Assembly (NCBI GenBank): GCA_964016885.1
Contig: OZ024743.1
Location: forward strand, 192,327,655-192,391,654
Direction of reading: 5' to 3'
DNA length: 64,000 nucleotides
Origin: Eledone cirrhosa
Lineage: Eukaryota > Mollusca > Cephalopoda > Octopoda > Eledonidae
Shown: piece after piece, positions 42,630 through 55,000 of the stretch
Numbering within the stretch: position 1 is the stretch's first letter
How the letters are laid out: each line of letters starts with the position of its first letter
Made by a program: the position numbers and the translations under genes
Notes under the pieces: generated by a model
What the model was told of the DNA's origin: nothing
What the model saw: the letters and a program-made list of their open reading frames with translations, nothing else
The model's database searches: none

Positions 42630-43488
42630 ACGTGCTATTGAAATGCTGGGTAAATATTCTACGGCTGTTGATCGCGAATAGGTGGCTATCGTTTATTTAT
42701 CTATTATTTCTTCACAGATGCCTTTTAATCTTATAGCCTGGTTTAATTGTTTTTTTGTGTGGTTAATTATGCTAATTGGGAGAGGAAATTGAGTATATAT
42801 CTTATCAAATGATGCTAAGGACATTATTTATAGTATATTGCTCTGATTATTTAATTTATTAATTCATCATTGAGCGACATCGTGAATGGTTGCCAAAAAC
42901 ATATCTATGACTTTGTCTAGTTTGTGTATATGTAAATCTTTATATTTGATAATCTCCCATAAGGTTGAGATGCAATTTAGACAATATTAGGCTGCGCTTT
43001 CTAGCAACCAGCCTACTAGCCGTAAGGCACCAATCACATTCTTTCTGACTTGACCACTGCCACGTCACAGTTCTTAGCCATTTTGAATTCGTTTCTGGCG
43101 GGGATCATTTAAGAAAAATTTTTGTCCAAGTGAGTTATTTATTTCTTAATTTTTAAAATTAAATTTAATGTTCAACCCCTTAATCGTTAATTTTTAATCA
43201 TGGATATATAAGATTGCTTAATCTTAAATTCATTAATTTTTTTAATTACGGGGTTTAGAACTCTTAAAATTCAAATCCTAACTTAAATCTTAATATTTAT
43301 ATTATCGACTCCCTTAATCATTAACTTTATTAACCTGTTAAATCTTATTGAAAGTTCTTTTCCCTAATTTTTAATTTTTAATTTTTAATTTCTGAGTTTA
43401 GAACTTTAGTAGGGAATATCAAAACTTCGTAAATTTTCTGAAATTTTTTAACGAGATCTCTTATAAAAATTTTTTTTTTCTTTTGAAG

Positions 43489-43592
43489 GAATTTTTTAGG
43501 AAACTTTATATTTTTTTAGGAAACTTTATATTTTTATTTTTTTATTTTTTTATTTTTTTATTTTTTTATTTTTTTATTTTTTTATTTTTTTA
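43489..43592. repeat. Short duplication and (ATTTTTTT)n octamer repeat
   Basis: A 20-bp unit containing AGGAAACTTTATA occurs twice in a row (43489-43531), followed by about seven octamers of A plus seven T. 42631-43488 and 43593-43938 are AT-rich without a gene. Confidence 0.85.
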
Positions 43593-43938
43593 GTCTCTTA
43601 ATCTCTTCTGGTTTGTTAGGTTTATTGGGGCTTATAAGCTTTATGCACTTATTGAGGGATTTTTTAAGGTGCTTCTACGAGATCCCAAGTCTTTTACTTT
43701 TAATGCGTAACTTATAAATTCTCTAATTTTTAACCTTCAATCCCTAACTCTTAGGCCCTTTTCAAATTCTCGTAACTCCCTATAACCCATCCCTTTTACA
43801 ACTCCTACAACTAATATAAAAGAGCCCCCTTAGAATACAGACCCCAAATATACAAACGGAGCTGTTGATGTATACCACAATTTCAAACTGCTAATCTTGA
43901 GTGAAACGTTGATGTAAATAATGAACTTACAATCACCT

Positions 43939-43997
43939 GTTATATGCCTTGAAAAGTCCCACCATATGGTCGGACGAAACGGCTGTCGGCAATAAAC
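43939..43997 (+). ncRNA. Hammerhead-ribozyme-like motif 4 with altered core pair
   Basis: Stem II GTCC (43956-43959) with GGAC (43972-43975) encloses the self-complementary ACCATATGGT. Next are GAAAC (43976-43980), loop GGCT, GT, and the favoured cleavage base C43987. Stem I GTTATATGCC (43939-43948) pairs imperfectly with GGCAATAAAC (43988-43997). The core reads TTGAAAA where CUGANGA is expected: the C3 and G8 positions, which pair in the folded ribozyme, are T and A. Confidence 0.5.
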
Positions 43998-44034
43998 TTG
44001 TTATAATGTCATAATAGTTCCTTTGTTCTTTTTC

Positions 44035-44089
<55 letters not shown>

Positions 44090-44361
44090 AAAGGCAAACA
44101 GAAACAACAAAGCAAACGACACAGCACAATGAAGAAACATTATTAGCTTTATGCTTGATACAGAAGGAAAAGAGCCGCAACGTTTCGGATGCCAGTCCTT
44201 CATAAGAAGAAAGAATAAGAAACTAAAGAAGGAATAGAAAGATTGAGGAGACGGGCAGGGTCGAAATGGAAAATAATGTTTTTATATATATATATATATA
44301 TATATTTCGTTTCTGAATTTGTTTAGCAAGATTCTTTATCTGAAATCGTGTGTTGAAACCG

Positions 44362-44882
44362 ATATTGTTATACTTTGGGAGGGTCATGTTGCCAATAAGA
44401 AACACACGCACCAGTTGCTTTCACTTCAATTTAATTTAATATATATTTATAAATTTACAAATTTATAAATTTCTGGTTGGTTGGTTGGTTCCACAACCAG
44501 ATAGTTGTTTATATATATATAGTCATAGTTCTTTCGTCACACACTCTGTGACCTCTTCAGTGACTGGGGATTTCTTTCTTCGTTTCTGTGCCTTTCCTTT
44601 CTTCTATCCTACGCCATTTTGTTTGTCAAACAAAATGGCGTAGGATAGAAGAAAGGAAAGGCACAGAAACGAAGAAAGAAATCCCCAGTCACTGAAGAGG
44701 TCACAGAGTGTGTGACGAAAGAACTATGACTATATATATATAAACAACTATCTGGTTGTGGAACCAACCAACCAACCAGAAATTTATAAATTTGTAAATT
44801 TATAAATATATATTAAATTAAATTGAAGTGAAAGCAACTGGTGCGTGTGTTTCTTATTGGCAACATGACCCTCCCAAAGTAT

Positions 44883-44890
<8 letters not shown>
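44362..44890. repeat. 529-bp near-perfect palindrome
   Basis: The arms of 264 bp (44362-44625 and 44627-44890) are exact reverse complements as far as I checked base by base, centred on T44626. The centre lies in AAATGGCGTAGG-type sequence. The right side is bounded by (TA)n. Each arm contains a hammerhead-like core (CTGAAGA, stem II GTCAC/GTGAC, GAAA), on + at 44688-44730 and on - at 44522-44564. No coding role is seen. Confidence 0.93.
44688..44730 (+). ncRNA. Hammerhead-like core in a palindrome arm
   Basis: CTGAAGA at 44692-44698, stem II GTCAC (44700-44704) with GTGAC (44712-44716), and GAAA (44717-44720). GTCA (44688-44691) can pair with TGAC (44727-44730) as stem I, but stem III would have only a two-base loop, so it is probably degenerate. 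A mirror copy lies on the minus strand in the left arm. Confidence 0.4.
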
Positions 44891-44932
<42 letters not shown>

Positions 44933-45207
44933 ACACATACTTACAAAGCAACTAATTGCATTTGATGTCTCCCTATTTCATAGGTCATTTAGTAAGCTAA
45001 ATAAAAATATTCATAGGGGAATGAGTAGGGTAGAAAGAGATACGAACTGTCACTTGTAATAGATACTTAGATTTGAATGCAAAATAAATGAAGAAATCAT
45101 AATTAAAACAAAGAATGTTGTTTACCTGGGAGCTCTTACGAAATGTCCGTGAACATATGTGATAGAATTTATCTCCCTTCGTAAAAGTGGTAAATTTTGT
45201 ATTTTCG

Positions 45208-45216
<9 letters not shown>

Positions 45217-45244
<28 letters not shown>

Positions 45245-48200
45245 GTTGTTATTCCTTGAATCTCAGTCATTGATGTTGGTTAACTGGAAAGTCCGTTGGA
45301 TTGAATATCAAGCCACTACCTGCAGCCTCAGATATTCAGGACGTATCGGAGGGTTCTTGCTGTTCCAAGCAAGCATGCCTTTTGAAGCGTTCCAAAAAGC
45401 GTGAAGGGGCCGATTTTCTTTAACCATCCCTGGAAACTTTTGGAGATAGTCCCCAGTGCGCCTATGACAATCGGGATCACTTTGACTTCATGGCAGTTCC
45501 AAATCCTTTTCACCTCCCACTTTAGGTCCTGGTATCGGTTAATTTTCTCCCTCTCCTTCTCTTGCACTCTCGTGTCGAACGGGCAGGCCACATCCACAAT
45601 CAGACACGATCTTTTTTCTTTGTCCACAACCACCAGGTCAGGTCTATTGTGTTCCAGTTTTTTGTCCGTCTGTATCCTAAAATCCCACAGCACCTTCACC
45701 TGATCGTTCTCCATCACCGCCTCTGGCCTATGCTCATACCATTTCTCAGAATGTGGTAAATTGTTTACTTTGCACAGGTGCCAGTGGATCACCCTGCCCA
45801 TCACATCGTGTCTCCAGCCCTTGTAGTGGGTCTGGGCTAGGTGTTTACACTCGGACACAATGTGAGCCACAGTCTCCTCTCTCTCTCCACAGATCCTGCA
45901 CAGTGGGCTAGCCTCCTCCTTGTAAATATGGTGCTTCAACCACTTCGTTTTGAGGGCCTGCTCCTGCGCAGCCATTAGCATTCCTTCTGTAGCCTTTTTG
46001 AGGTCTCCTCTTCTCAACCAGTTCCATGTCTGTGGATCTCTAAATTCAGTTTTCTCAAAGAAGGTACTATGAAGGGATTTTCCCTTAAGGCTGCTCTTCC
46101 TCCTTGATGTTATTTCCTCCTTGGACATCCCCTGGCCTACTGTCCCCTCCTTCAGTACAGTTCTGAGCATTGGCTCCTTACTATAGGTCACGTATTTGTA
46201 TAGGTTGTTTTTCTCCATCTGAACACAGTCCTCTATGCTGATAAGACCTCTTCCACCCTCAGATCTCCTTAGGTAGAGTCTATCGACATCACTCCTCTTG
46301 TGGAACATGTTGTAGATAGTCAATAGCTTCCTAGTCTTCCTATCCATTTCTTTTTGTTCAGCAACATTCCATCTCAGAATTCCCGCACTGTACCTAATAA
46401 TAGACACAGCTCGGGAATTTACTGCGCTTATGGCATTTCTGCTGTTCAGATGTGACTTCAATACGCTCCTTACTCTCCGAATGTATTCAGTTCTTAACAA
46501 TTCCTTCATTTTTTTGTTCTTTATGCCATCAGCCTCCAGAACGCCCAAATACTTGTATCCTTCCTCAGAGTCAATTTCCTTTATCATCTCACCTGTTGGT
46601 ATCTGGATCCCGTTACTTCTGCTCAACCTACCCCTCCTCATCACAATGACTCCACATTTACCAATACCAAACTGCATACATATATCACTGCTGAAAATAC
46701 GGACAGTGTCAACAAGCACATCCAACTCCTTCTCACTTTTCCCGAAGAGCTTAAGATCGTCCATGAAGAGGAGGTGATTGATGGTAAGCTCTCCCCTTCC
46801 CAACTTGTATCCTGCTCTCACTTTTGGCAGCATAATGGTCAAGGGCATCAGGGCAAGGACAAACAACAGAGGGGACAGGCTATCTCCCTGGAAGATACCT
46901 CTCTTGATCTTCACGCTTCCCAAGGATACTCCAGTTGATGTCAACTCTGTCTCCCAGGACCCCATACTCCTGCCTAGCAACTGTCTGATGTTATCTGTCA
47001 CCCTGAAGATCTCCAGGCTTTTGGTGATCCAAGAATGAGGCACCATGTCAAATGCCTTTCTGTAGTCTATCCATCCCATGGCAAGATCAGTGTGTCTCCT
47101 CCTGCAATTCCCCATTACCATCTTATCAATAAGTAACTGGTCCTTTGTACCACGTGACTTCTTTCGGCATCCTTTCTGTTCGTCCGGTAACAAGTTGTTT
47201 GTGTGGAGGTGATGGTAGATTTCCTCAGACACAATGCTCGTCAACAGTTTCCACATTACGGACAGACATGTGATAGGTCTATAGTTGGTAACATCATTAC
47301 CCTTGATTCGGTCTTTCATTATCAGAACTGTGGTACCTTTTGTCAACCACTCTGGCACCTCACCCGACACCAAGCAGTCATTGAACATGGCCGTCAGCTT
47401 CGGGTGGAGGGATGTTAAATGTTTAATCCAATACCCCTGCACACCATCTGGGCCTGGTGATTTCCAGTTGGTTAGTTTTTTGGCCTGCCCCTTAAGAGTT
47501 TCAACTGTGATACTCAAATCAGTTTGTTGTTGTGCCTGCTCACCGATCTCCCTCTGTACTGTCTCAATCCACCCTGCCTGGACATTATGTCTAACATCCT
47601 GCTCCCATATTCCTCTCCAGAATGTTTTAGTTTGCTCCGCCCCAGGGATCAAGTCGTTGCCTCTTTCTTTCCCCTCAAGCTGTCCAAACAGCATCTTCTG
47701 GTTGTTGTCGAACATGCGGTTCTGTTTATACTGACTGACTCTGTTCTCGTATCGCCTGATTTTTGCACTCTTTGCTACAATGCGTTGCTTCAGTTCCTCT
47801 ATGGTAATATTTAGCTTTTTCCTCCTAGTTTTGTATTTTATTTCCAGTCTATTTTTAGTGCCTATGTTTTTTAGTGTCCCATTCAGTAGTGACTCAAGCT
47901 TTCCTATGTCATTTCTCATTTCCCCGATTTGCCCACTCAGTCGCTCTTCCACCACGGCTCTGCTCTTTCTTGTCTGTTGTTTCCTCTCGCTTTTATACCA
48001 AGTAGTTTCCTCACCGTATTTGCTGTTGCTTTGAGGATATTGTTGCACTGGTGAAGGCTCCTCGCCTCAAGGTATGGGATGACTTTGTTTACCTTAGCTG
48101 TTGTTTCTTTTAACTTTTTCCTGTCTACAAATCTTAGGTTCATAGGTCTCCCACTATCATTGTTCAATTCATCTACCACTAAATTTAGGATGTCAACCGA

Positions 48201-48760
48201 ATCTTGTCCTAGCCCGTCAGCATTCATCTCCTCAGTGGCCGTATCTCTGTTCCAGGTATTATTTATCTCAGTATTCAGATCATTGTCTGCTTCGGGTGGT
48301 TCCTCCGTTCTCAGGACCTCTTCACCTTCATTTCCCACTGGCTCGCTTGTCTGGCATACTACACCCGCCATCTCCAAGCCATTCTCTCTGCTCAGTTCCT
48401 CCAGTTCCAGCTCGCTTATCCACCCATTAGTTCTTATTACCCGAGCCTGCCCGGCCAATTTTTGTTCATCTAATTTAAATAAACCAATCTCGTTCCAGAT
48501 GTTATGCATCCGTCTCCTGTAGCCCCTCTCCTTGGGGTTACTTTTCAGGTAACATTGCATAACAGTTCTATTTAATTCTTTCGTCCAGTTGGTTCTGGCC
48601 CCTTTCCTTCTTCTCCTTCCTCCAACATCAGCAGTATTTGGTTGACAGTCAGGTTCCTGCTGCTGAGCCAGGGGGCACCTGTTGGGTGAGAGTCTGTCAC
48701 ATGACGTTCTAGTCTCCATTTCACCGTTATTCGAACTGTTTATGTTCGATATTTAAACAC
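45217..48760 (-). mobile_element. R4/Dong-like LINE, nearly intact
   Basis: On the minus strand, one long ORF (48719-45328) is followed by a short 3' UTR and a tail of AAT units (about 45244-45217). The restriction-enzyme-like endonuclease at the C-terminus instead of an N-terminal APE domain places it in the R2/R4 superclade. Dong of silkworm is known to insert in TAA repeats, which fits the tail. The exact 5' end is unclear. Confidence 0.85.
45328..48719 (-). pseudogene. R4/Dong-like ORF: RT and restriction-enzyme-like endonuclease, one frameshift
   Basis: Two overlapping frames, 48719-47937 (N-terminal) and 48048-45328 (906 codons), join by one frameshift between about 47940 and 48000; together they give about 1150 residues. 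The N-terminus is basic (GGRRRRKGARTNWTKELN). The RT has NYRPITCLSVMWKLL, MGWIDYRKAFDMVPHSWI, IFQGDSLSPLLFVL and FMDD (46756-46767) in place of YADD. A CX2CX7HX4C finger (CRICGEREETVAHIVSEC) lies near 45935-45880. The nuclease has RPDLVVVD (about 45646-45623) followed by IVDVACP. It would nick the target and copy the RNA from the nick. Apart from the frameshift, the catalytic motifs are kept. Confidence 0.85.
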
Positions 48761-49807
48761 TCTTATCGAGGATTGGCGAATGTATGGTTACATAGCCATC
48801 TGTGGATCCGCCATTCCACTTGGCCCTTGTGTGGCATTATCACCACGCTGTATACGAACACACATAAACAAACAAACAGACAGGCAGAAAGGGCCCCAAA
48901 AATGAATAAGCATAAGTTTCATTGTAATGTAGTGTTCGAATGTCTGACTTAGTTTTTGTTTTTTAAGTTTTAGTTTTTCCCCCCTCTTCTCTGTCCGTCC
49001 GCCTGCTTCTCTCTTCATTCTTATTTTCTTTACGCTTTTGGGGTTTTTTTTTTTGTTTTTGTTTTTGTTTTTATTTTTGTTTTTGTTTTTCTCTGTTTGT
49101 TTTTCTCGTTTTTTGCTGTTGTTGCTGTGCTGCTTTGGTTTTGTTGTTTGTTTTTTCTTTTTTCTTTTGAGTCTATCTATATATTTTGATGCCTTCCTCT
49201 TTTTTAGCAGTAGGGATTCTATAATGTGGTGGCAGCAGCCAGCTGGAAGAGTGGGTGCCTGGCGGCGGTAGCGATACTGAAACAGTGGTGGTGGTGATGT
49301 CGATACCGAGGCAGTGGTGGCGGTGATATGACCGTATTACTGTAGTGATGGTGCTGTAGCGGTGGTAGCAGTGAAGGAGTGAAGGGGTGGTGGCGGCGGT
49401 GATGGGATAATGGTGGTAATGATGGCCGTAGTGAGCGGTGGTGGTGAAAATGCCGTTATCTGGCTGTTGTGTTTAGTGTACACAGGTGATGGGGTGGGTG
49501 GTGTATCTAGTTTCTGGTGTTGGTGAGTTTCGCTGTTCTATATAGTGTAGACAGAGGAGAGGTGGAGGGGGTTCTTCTTCCATTTATAGCCATTTTCTTT
49601 TTTGGATATACAGTGTACAATACAAAGTTGAATATTTGAATATTTGAGCCTTATAACAATATATTTGGGGTCCGAATTTTTTTGGGGCTCAAGCCGGGTG
49701 CTTTACGTAGCGTTTGTACTAAGAGTTGTTATTTCACAAATGATTTAAATATGTTAAAAATTCAAAACTTACGGGAGCGATTTCATGACCTCCGCCACCT
49801 TCTTCCC

Positions 49808-49808
<1 letters not shown>
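48761..49808. other. Spacer with low-complexity tracts, no gene seen
   Basis: Contains a (TTTTTG)n-like tract (49041-49090), a T-rich stretch to 49180 and imperfect GGT/GGC trinucleotides (49220-49460). The short frames here translate these tracts. Confidence 0.6.

Positions 49809-49856
<48 letters not shown>
49809..49856. repeat. (ATT)16 at the 5' end of Tx-G
   Basis: Sixteen units directly before GGCGACCTACGTAG, the first bases of Tx-G. Confidence 0.95.
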
Positions 49857-50059
49857 GGCGACCTACGTAGTAAATCATCGTGAGCTCCGCAAAGGTTTGT
49901 TATTTCCGTTTGTTAAAAATTGCCATTTATGGAAAATTTTATTGTTAACTGTTTATAAGCACACATACATTGTTTTCCGAAAAGGACACCCAAAAAGATT
50001 GGGGCTTTGTGCCCAAAATTTTAACTTTTATTATTATCCAAAAATTTCTTTGAAAAAAA

Positions 50060-52053
50060 TGGCTAATTCCCCTCTGCACGAAGCAGCTGAAAGCCTTCCT
50101 CACAAAATAACACCTCACACCGACACCACCATTGTAAATGTTACTACGTTTGCCAACACAAAAAAAAATATAAGCAGTAGCAATATTTTAAATTTGTCTC
50201 AGGCAGACATTCATTTCCCGCCATTACCAATGACTGCAGGTGTTAAACCCTCCACCACCACCACCACCGCGACAACCACCAGCACCACCACCGCGACAAC
50301 AGAAACAAAAGAAGAAAAAAATAAATTAACTCGTGATGTCGAAATGAAATCAAGCAAAATGGACTCTTCCGCACCAAAGACGACTGACGTCACCACCACC
50401 ACAACTGAAACTAAAATTAAGATTAACACAAATAACGATAGCAACAACAACAATGACATTATAAAACCGACCCTCAGTTTCGCCATAGTAGCAAAACAAT
50501 TCGAAGCATTCACGGTAACTCAAGAGGATTTAGAAAATGCCAAACAAATGGTAAAGAAAGATGGGTACAGGGTCAGCCCCCCCCCCCCCTCACCCCACCT
50601 AATAAAATGGAGCATCGGCGCCTATGTACCGTGTCGTATAGAACAATAAATGTAAAATCGCGCCGAGTGGAACGGGCATCCGAGTCCCAAATCCAAAAAG
50701 CTTTGGGACACGTGTGGGCAAGAAAATCCCACATCAGACGTGGGCAAAAGTATGGAACCGTGGATGTGTTCTTTGAAACACCAGAGGAGGCTAGAGAACA
50801 CTCCATGGCCCCATTAAAAAGTGACGACTTCACACTCGTCCCAAGCTATTGTGGCCAGAGACTCGTAAAGATCAGGGTGACCCACGTTCCACCGGCCATC
50901 GAAATTCCCTGGCTAATAGCGGCTGTCCTCGCCGGCATCGAAGCCAACACAAAAATAATAGCAATAGCAAAAGAAAAGCAGGAAAACTGGTCCGGATCTG
51001 GGATGGAGCTCCTAATCCAAGCGGACCAAAAAAGCATTGAGGAGATCCCAGAGGTAATAGACCTCACTGACGGCAGCCACCTCACGGTAATTGTCGAGGG
51101 CAGAAGACCTAGATGTGTCGTTTGTGGTGAAGGAACCCACCTAAGGGCTTTCTGCCCTCAGGCTAAAAGGTTGAGGCCACCTCTCCTACCCACCCCAGTG
51201 ACACAAGCATAAACACCACCAGTAGCAGAGATGGCAGCAACAACTGTAGCAGCAACAACAGAAGCAACTATAACAGCAACAACCCCAGCAACAGTAGCAA
51301 AACCAACACCACTACCACCACCAGCAAAACCAACACCACCACCACCCAACGCTTCAGAACTAGCACCAGCGCCTACACCATCCACCACACCACAACCAAA
51401 ACTAACGGCTGTGGAGGATTTTCCACTCCCCGGCCTATCACAACTGGAGACAGATTGTGACGACGAGGAGTGGGAAACGATATCCGGAAAAAAAAAGAAA
51501 CCAAAAAAGAAAAAGTTCTCTTCCTTCCCCCTCCAAAAACAAAATACAGAGGGAAACAAATAAACTAAGAAACAAAAAAGTTAGGACAGATATGCCACCA
51601 TCCACACCAGCATCACCAACCCCATCAACCCAAACACCAACACCATCACCATCATTATCCCCAGCACCACCATCACCTACACCACAAAAGTCACCAAAAT
51701 GCGAAACAGAAACAAACCCACAACAAACGCAAACAAAACAAAACAACCAAAACGATACACACTACACAGCATTAAATTTGAACAACAAGCAATTATTACA
51801 CTACATCCAACACAACACCAGCATCACAGAAAAAGACTACACAACAACCCCAAAATTCACACCACCTCCACACATACAAATCACTCGCATCACACAGAAA
51901 ACGTACATGACACTAAAACAAAAATTCCCCAAAGACATCGGAGACTTCCGACAAGCACTCTCCAGGAGGATTTATAAGGACATCGTTCCTGAGGAGGCCA
52001 CAAGCAGTGAAAAGGATGGAAAAGCCGTCCTTCCACTACGAGAAGTAAGGTAA
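50060..52053 (+). pseudogene. Tx-G ORF1, broken
   Basis: Opens MANSPLHEAAESLPHK at 50060. A long C-run at 50576-50588 shifts the frame, which resumes at about 50607 (MEHRRLCTVSYRTINVKSRR). It holds the knuckle CVVCGEGTHLRAFC and reaches a TAA at 51210-51212, where Tx-H has CATCAAC. The remaining Pro/Thr-rich part is split again at an A-run near 51487-51495 and ends LREVR at 52053. Confidence 0.88.
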
Positions 52054-52087
52054 GTGGTCTTTCCCATCTTTTCCACTCCTTTTCAAC

Positions 52088-55000
52088 ATGACCTCACTCA
52101 GAATAGGCAGCATAAATGCGCGTGGCTTGGGGTCGTCATGGAAGCAGGGCCACCTGCTCAACGACCTCAGGTCACTAAACATAGATGTAGTGGCCATCAG
52201 CGAGACCAGAATCTCCGAAGCACAGGCTTTCGCACCGATCTTCGGCGGCTACGATGTGTACGCATCTCCCAGCCGTCCGGGATCGGGGGGAGGAGTTGCT
52301 GTGCTTTTTCGGAGAGGTTTGGATCTTGCCATACGGGCCATCTTCCTGGACCCAGAAGGTAAGTTGGTGGTGCTGGACGCGACCAGCGGAGACGGGCAAG
52401 CTTTCAGGTTAGTGGCCGTCTATGCCCCGACAGGAGCAGGGCGGCCTGATTTCTTCCGGCGTCTGGAGACCTTTCTTGGAACGTTCCGCTCTTTAGTGTT
52501 AGTGGGCGACTGGAACGGGATCTTAGATGCACGCTGGGATTGTGTGGGATTAGTGGATAGGGAAGGAGGGTGCAAGAGTCTCACCAACCTGCTCAGACGT
52601 TTTGAACTGTCTGACAGGTACCGAATGGATTTCCCGAATGTACCAATGTGGACTTGGACAAATCGCATAGGGTCATCCAGATCATATCTAGATAGAGTAT
52701 TTTGTAGGGAAATAGATAGGTCTAGCATAGGCTGTCCACAATTCAAGATAGTCAGCTACACGGACCACAAATTCGTGATCTGTGTGCTTGACTTAGATAG
52801 GCTTCATAGACAAAGACCCGGCTACTGGAAGCTAAACGCGTCCTTACCAGTGCGCAAGGCCTACAGAGACCGGATTAGCGAACTAGTTAGGCGGGCGTTG
52901 ACGGGGGCCATCGTTAACAACAAGTGGTGGTTTGCTCTGAAAAGAGCAATTAGAATAGAGTCCATTAGGTTTAGTAAGACTTTAGCAATAGATAAAAATA
53001 GAGCAGAGGGAGAATTAGTTAGAAAATTAGATGAGGCGCTTAGCAAAGGCATCGCGACCGACGTACTTGCGGCGAAATTGGCCCTTGACCAATTCTTCAA
53101 TGCAAAGCACGAAGGCTGCGTTGTCAGAGCTAGGGTGCGTGCTCTCAGACACGAGGGGACGAAAGCCGTTCAATAGGCCCGAGTGGCGGAGGCGCGTCGT
53201 GGCAATAAAGCCACGATCCGGTCTTTGGTGGACCACGACGGGCGCATGCTACTCGATCCCGGGAAAATGTGTGAAGCTTTTCAGCGACACTTCGCTCAAC
53301 TGTTCGGGGGCAGAGTTCAAGATTTTGGCCAAGGTGCTAGCAAAGAGGTTGGCGCTTGTCGTTGGTGGTCTGGTGGGAGAGGCACAGACATGCGCCATTC
53401 CCGACAGATCCATCCACGACAACCTCCACCTCATGCGATACATCGTAGAGAGGGTAGCTAGGGAACCTGGCACGGGTGGGTCTTTGATCAATTTAGATCA
53501 GTCGAAAGCCTTCGATAGGGTCGACCATCGTTACCTAACGGCAGTCCTGAGGGCGGCTGGCTTTGGGCCCGTCTTCAGAGGCTGGATCGCTGCCATGCAC
53601 AGCGACATCTGCTCTGTAGTGAGAGTGAACGGTCACCTTTCGGAACCGTTCAACATCATGCGCTCGGTCCGCCAAGGATGTCCCCTCTCGTCCCTATTGT
53701 ACGTATTGACTCTCGAGCCATTACTGCACAAACTGGAGACGTTGAGGGGGGTCCCGCGCGAACTAGGATGCGGAAGATCCGTGTCAGCATATGCCGACGA
53801 TGTCACCGTAGTGGTGTCGAACGCCAAACACATCGAGGCGATCGGCACTACATTAAGAGAATACGAAGCGGTGACAGGAGCAATGATCAACCAGGAAAAG
53901 TCAGTGGGCCTGCAGCTCGGCACCTGGAGAGGCAGGTCCATGCCGTCCAACAGCGTCGTCGGGCGCTGGACGGACGGACGGACCGGTTAAATTGCTAGGG
54001 GTCTGGTTCGGTCCAGACCTCCAGACGGACAAAAACTGGGACGAGGTGACGAGCAGGGTGGCTTCTCTCACCCAGAAATGGGCCGAGAGGAAGCTATCCC
54101 TGAAAGGTCGAGCGGAGGTGGCGAATGCGTACATCGCATCCGTCATCTACTACCGCCTGACCGTCGTACCTTGTCCTAAGCCCCGCCTGACTGCGCTGGA
54201 GCGTTTGCTCTTTCGCTTCTTGTGGAAGGGACGCGCTCCGATGGTCAGGCGGTCCATCTGCTGTCAACACCCGCTACGTGGAGGGCTGGGCATGCCGTGG
54301 CTGATGATGCGCAGACACGCGCTCAGGCTACGACATCTCCACCTCTTCCTCGACGGTGATCAGGTGTGGTCGCCGTTTGCAAGACACGTTTTTCCCCAGC
54401 TCGTCTCCTTGACGGAGCTGCAGTCCTGGGTCAAGCGAAGACCGAGAGGGAGCGCTTGGAGACTGGAATGTCTTCAGGCGCTCACAGCCCTCGACCAATC
54501 GGGCAATGTGATCGGTGGAAACTCCACCTTGGCGTTCTATAGGGGATTAGTGGAGGGGAAGAGCGACGACGTACTTGGAGAAACTCTAGGCGTCGACGAA
54601 AATCAACTAGCCAATCTCTTCGGAAGGACTTTCGGGCCGGAGCCTATGGACAACTTCCAGAAATCCCTGGCCTGGCAGTGCTACTGGGGAGCTTTGGCAG
54701 TTCGGGATAAACTCTACAGGCATGGAGGTGCCGTCAGCCGGGCATGTCCGAGATGCGCGCAGGGCGACGAAACCGTCCTGCACGCACTCGTCCAGTGTCC
54801 GAGCATTGCTGACTTGTGGGTTTATGTCGAACACCTGCTGTCACGTGTAGGACGGATCCAGCTATCAGCTGAGTCCATCGTGAGGATTGCCCCGCCCCCT
54901 TCCTTTAGCCTGGAAGGGCAGGCAGTTTTTATCTGTCTGGTGGCCATGGCGAAAGAGATAGTATGGTGGACACGTTTGAAAGGGCTGAAGACGAGCACTT

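Noticed and set aside
44163..44215. A further hammerhead-like motif on the minus strand (CTTATGA, stem II GGA/TCC, GAAAC)
   Set aside because: The invariant G of the core is replaced (CUUAUGA) and neither stem III nor stem I can be built convincingly.
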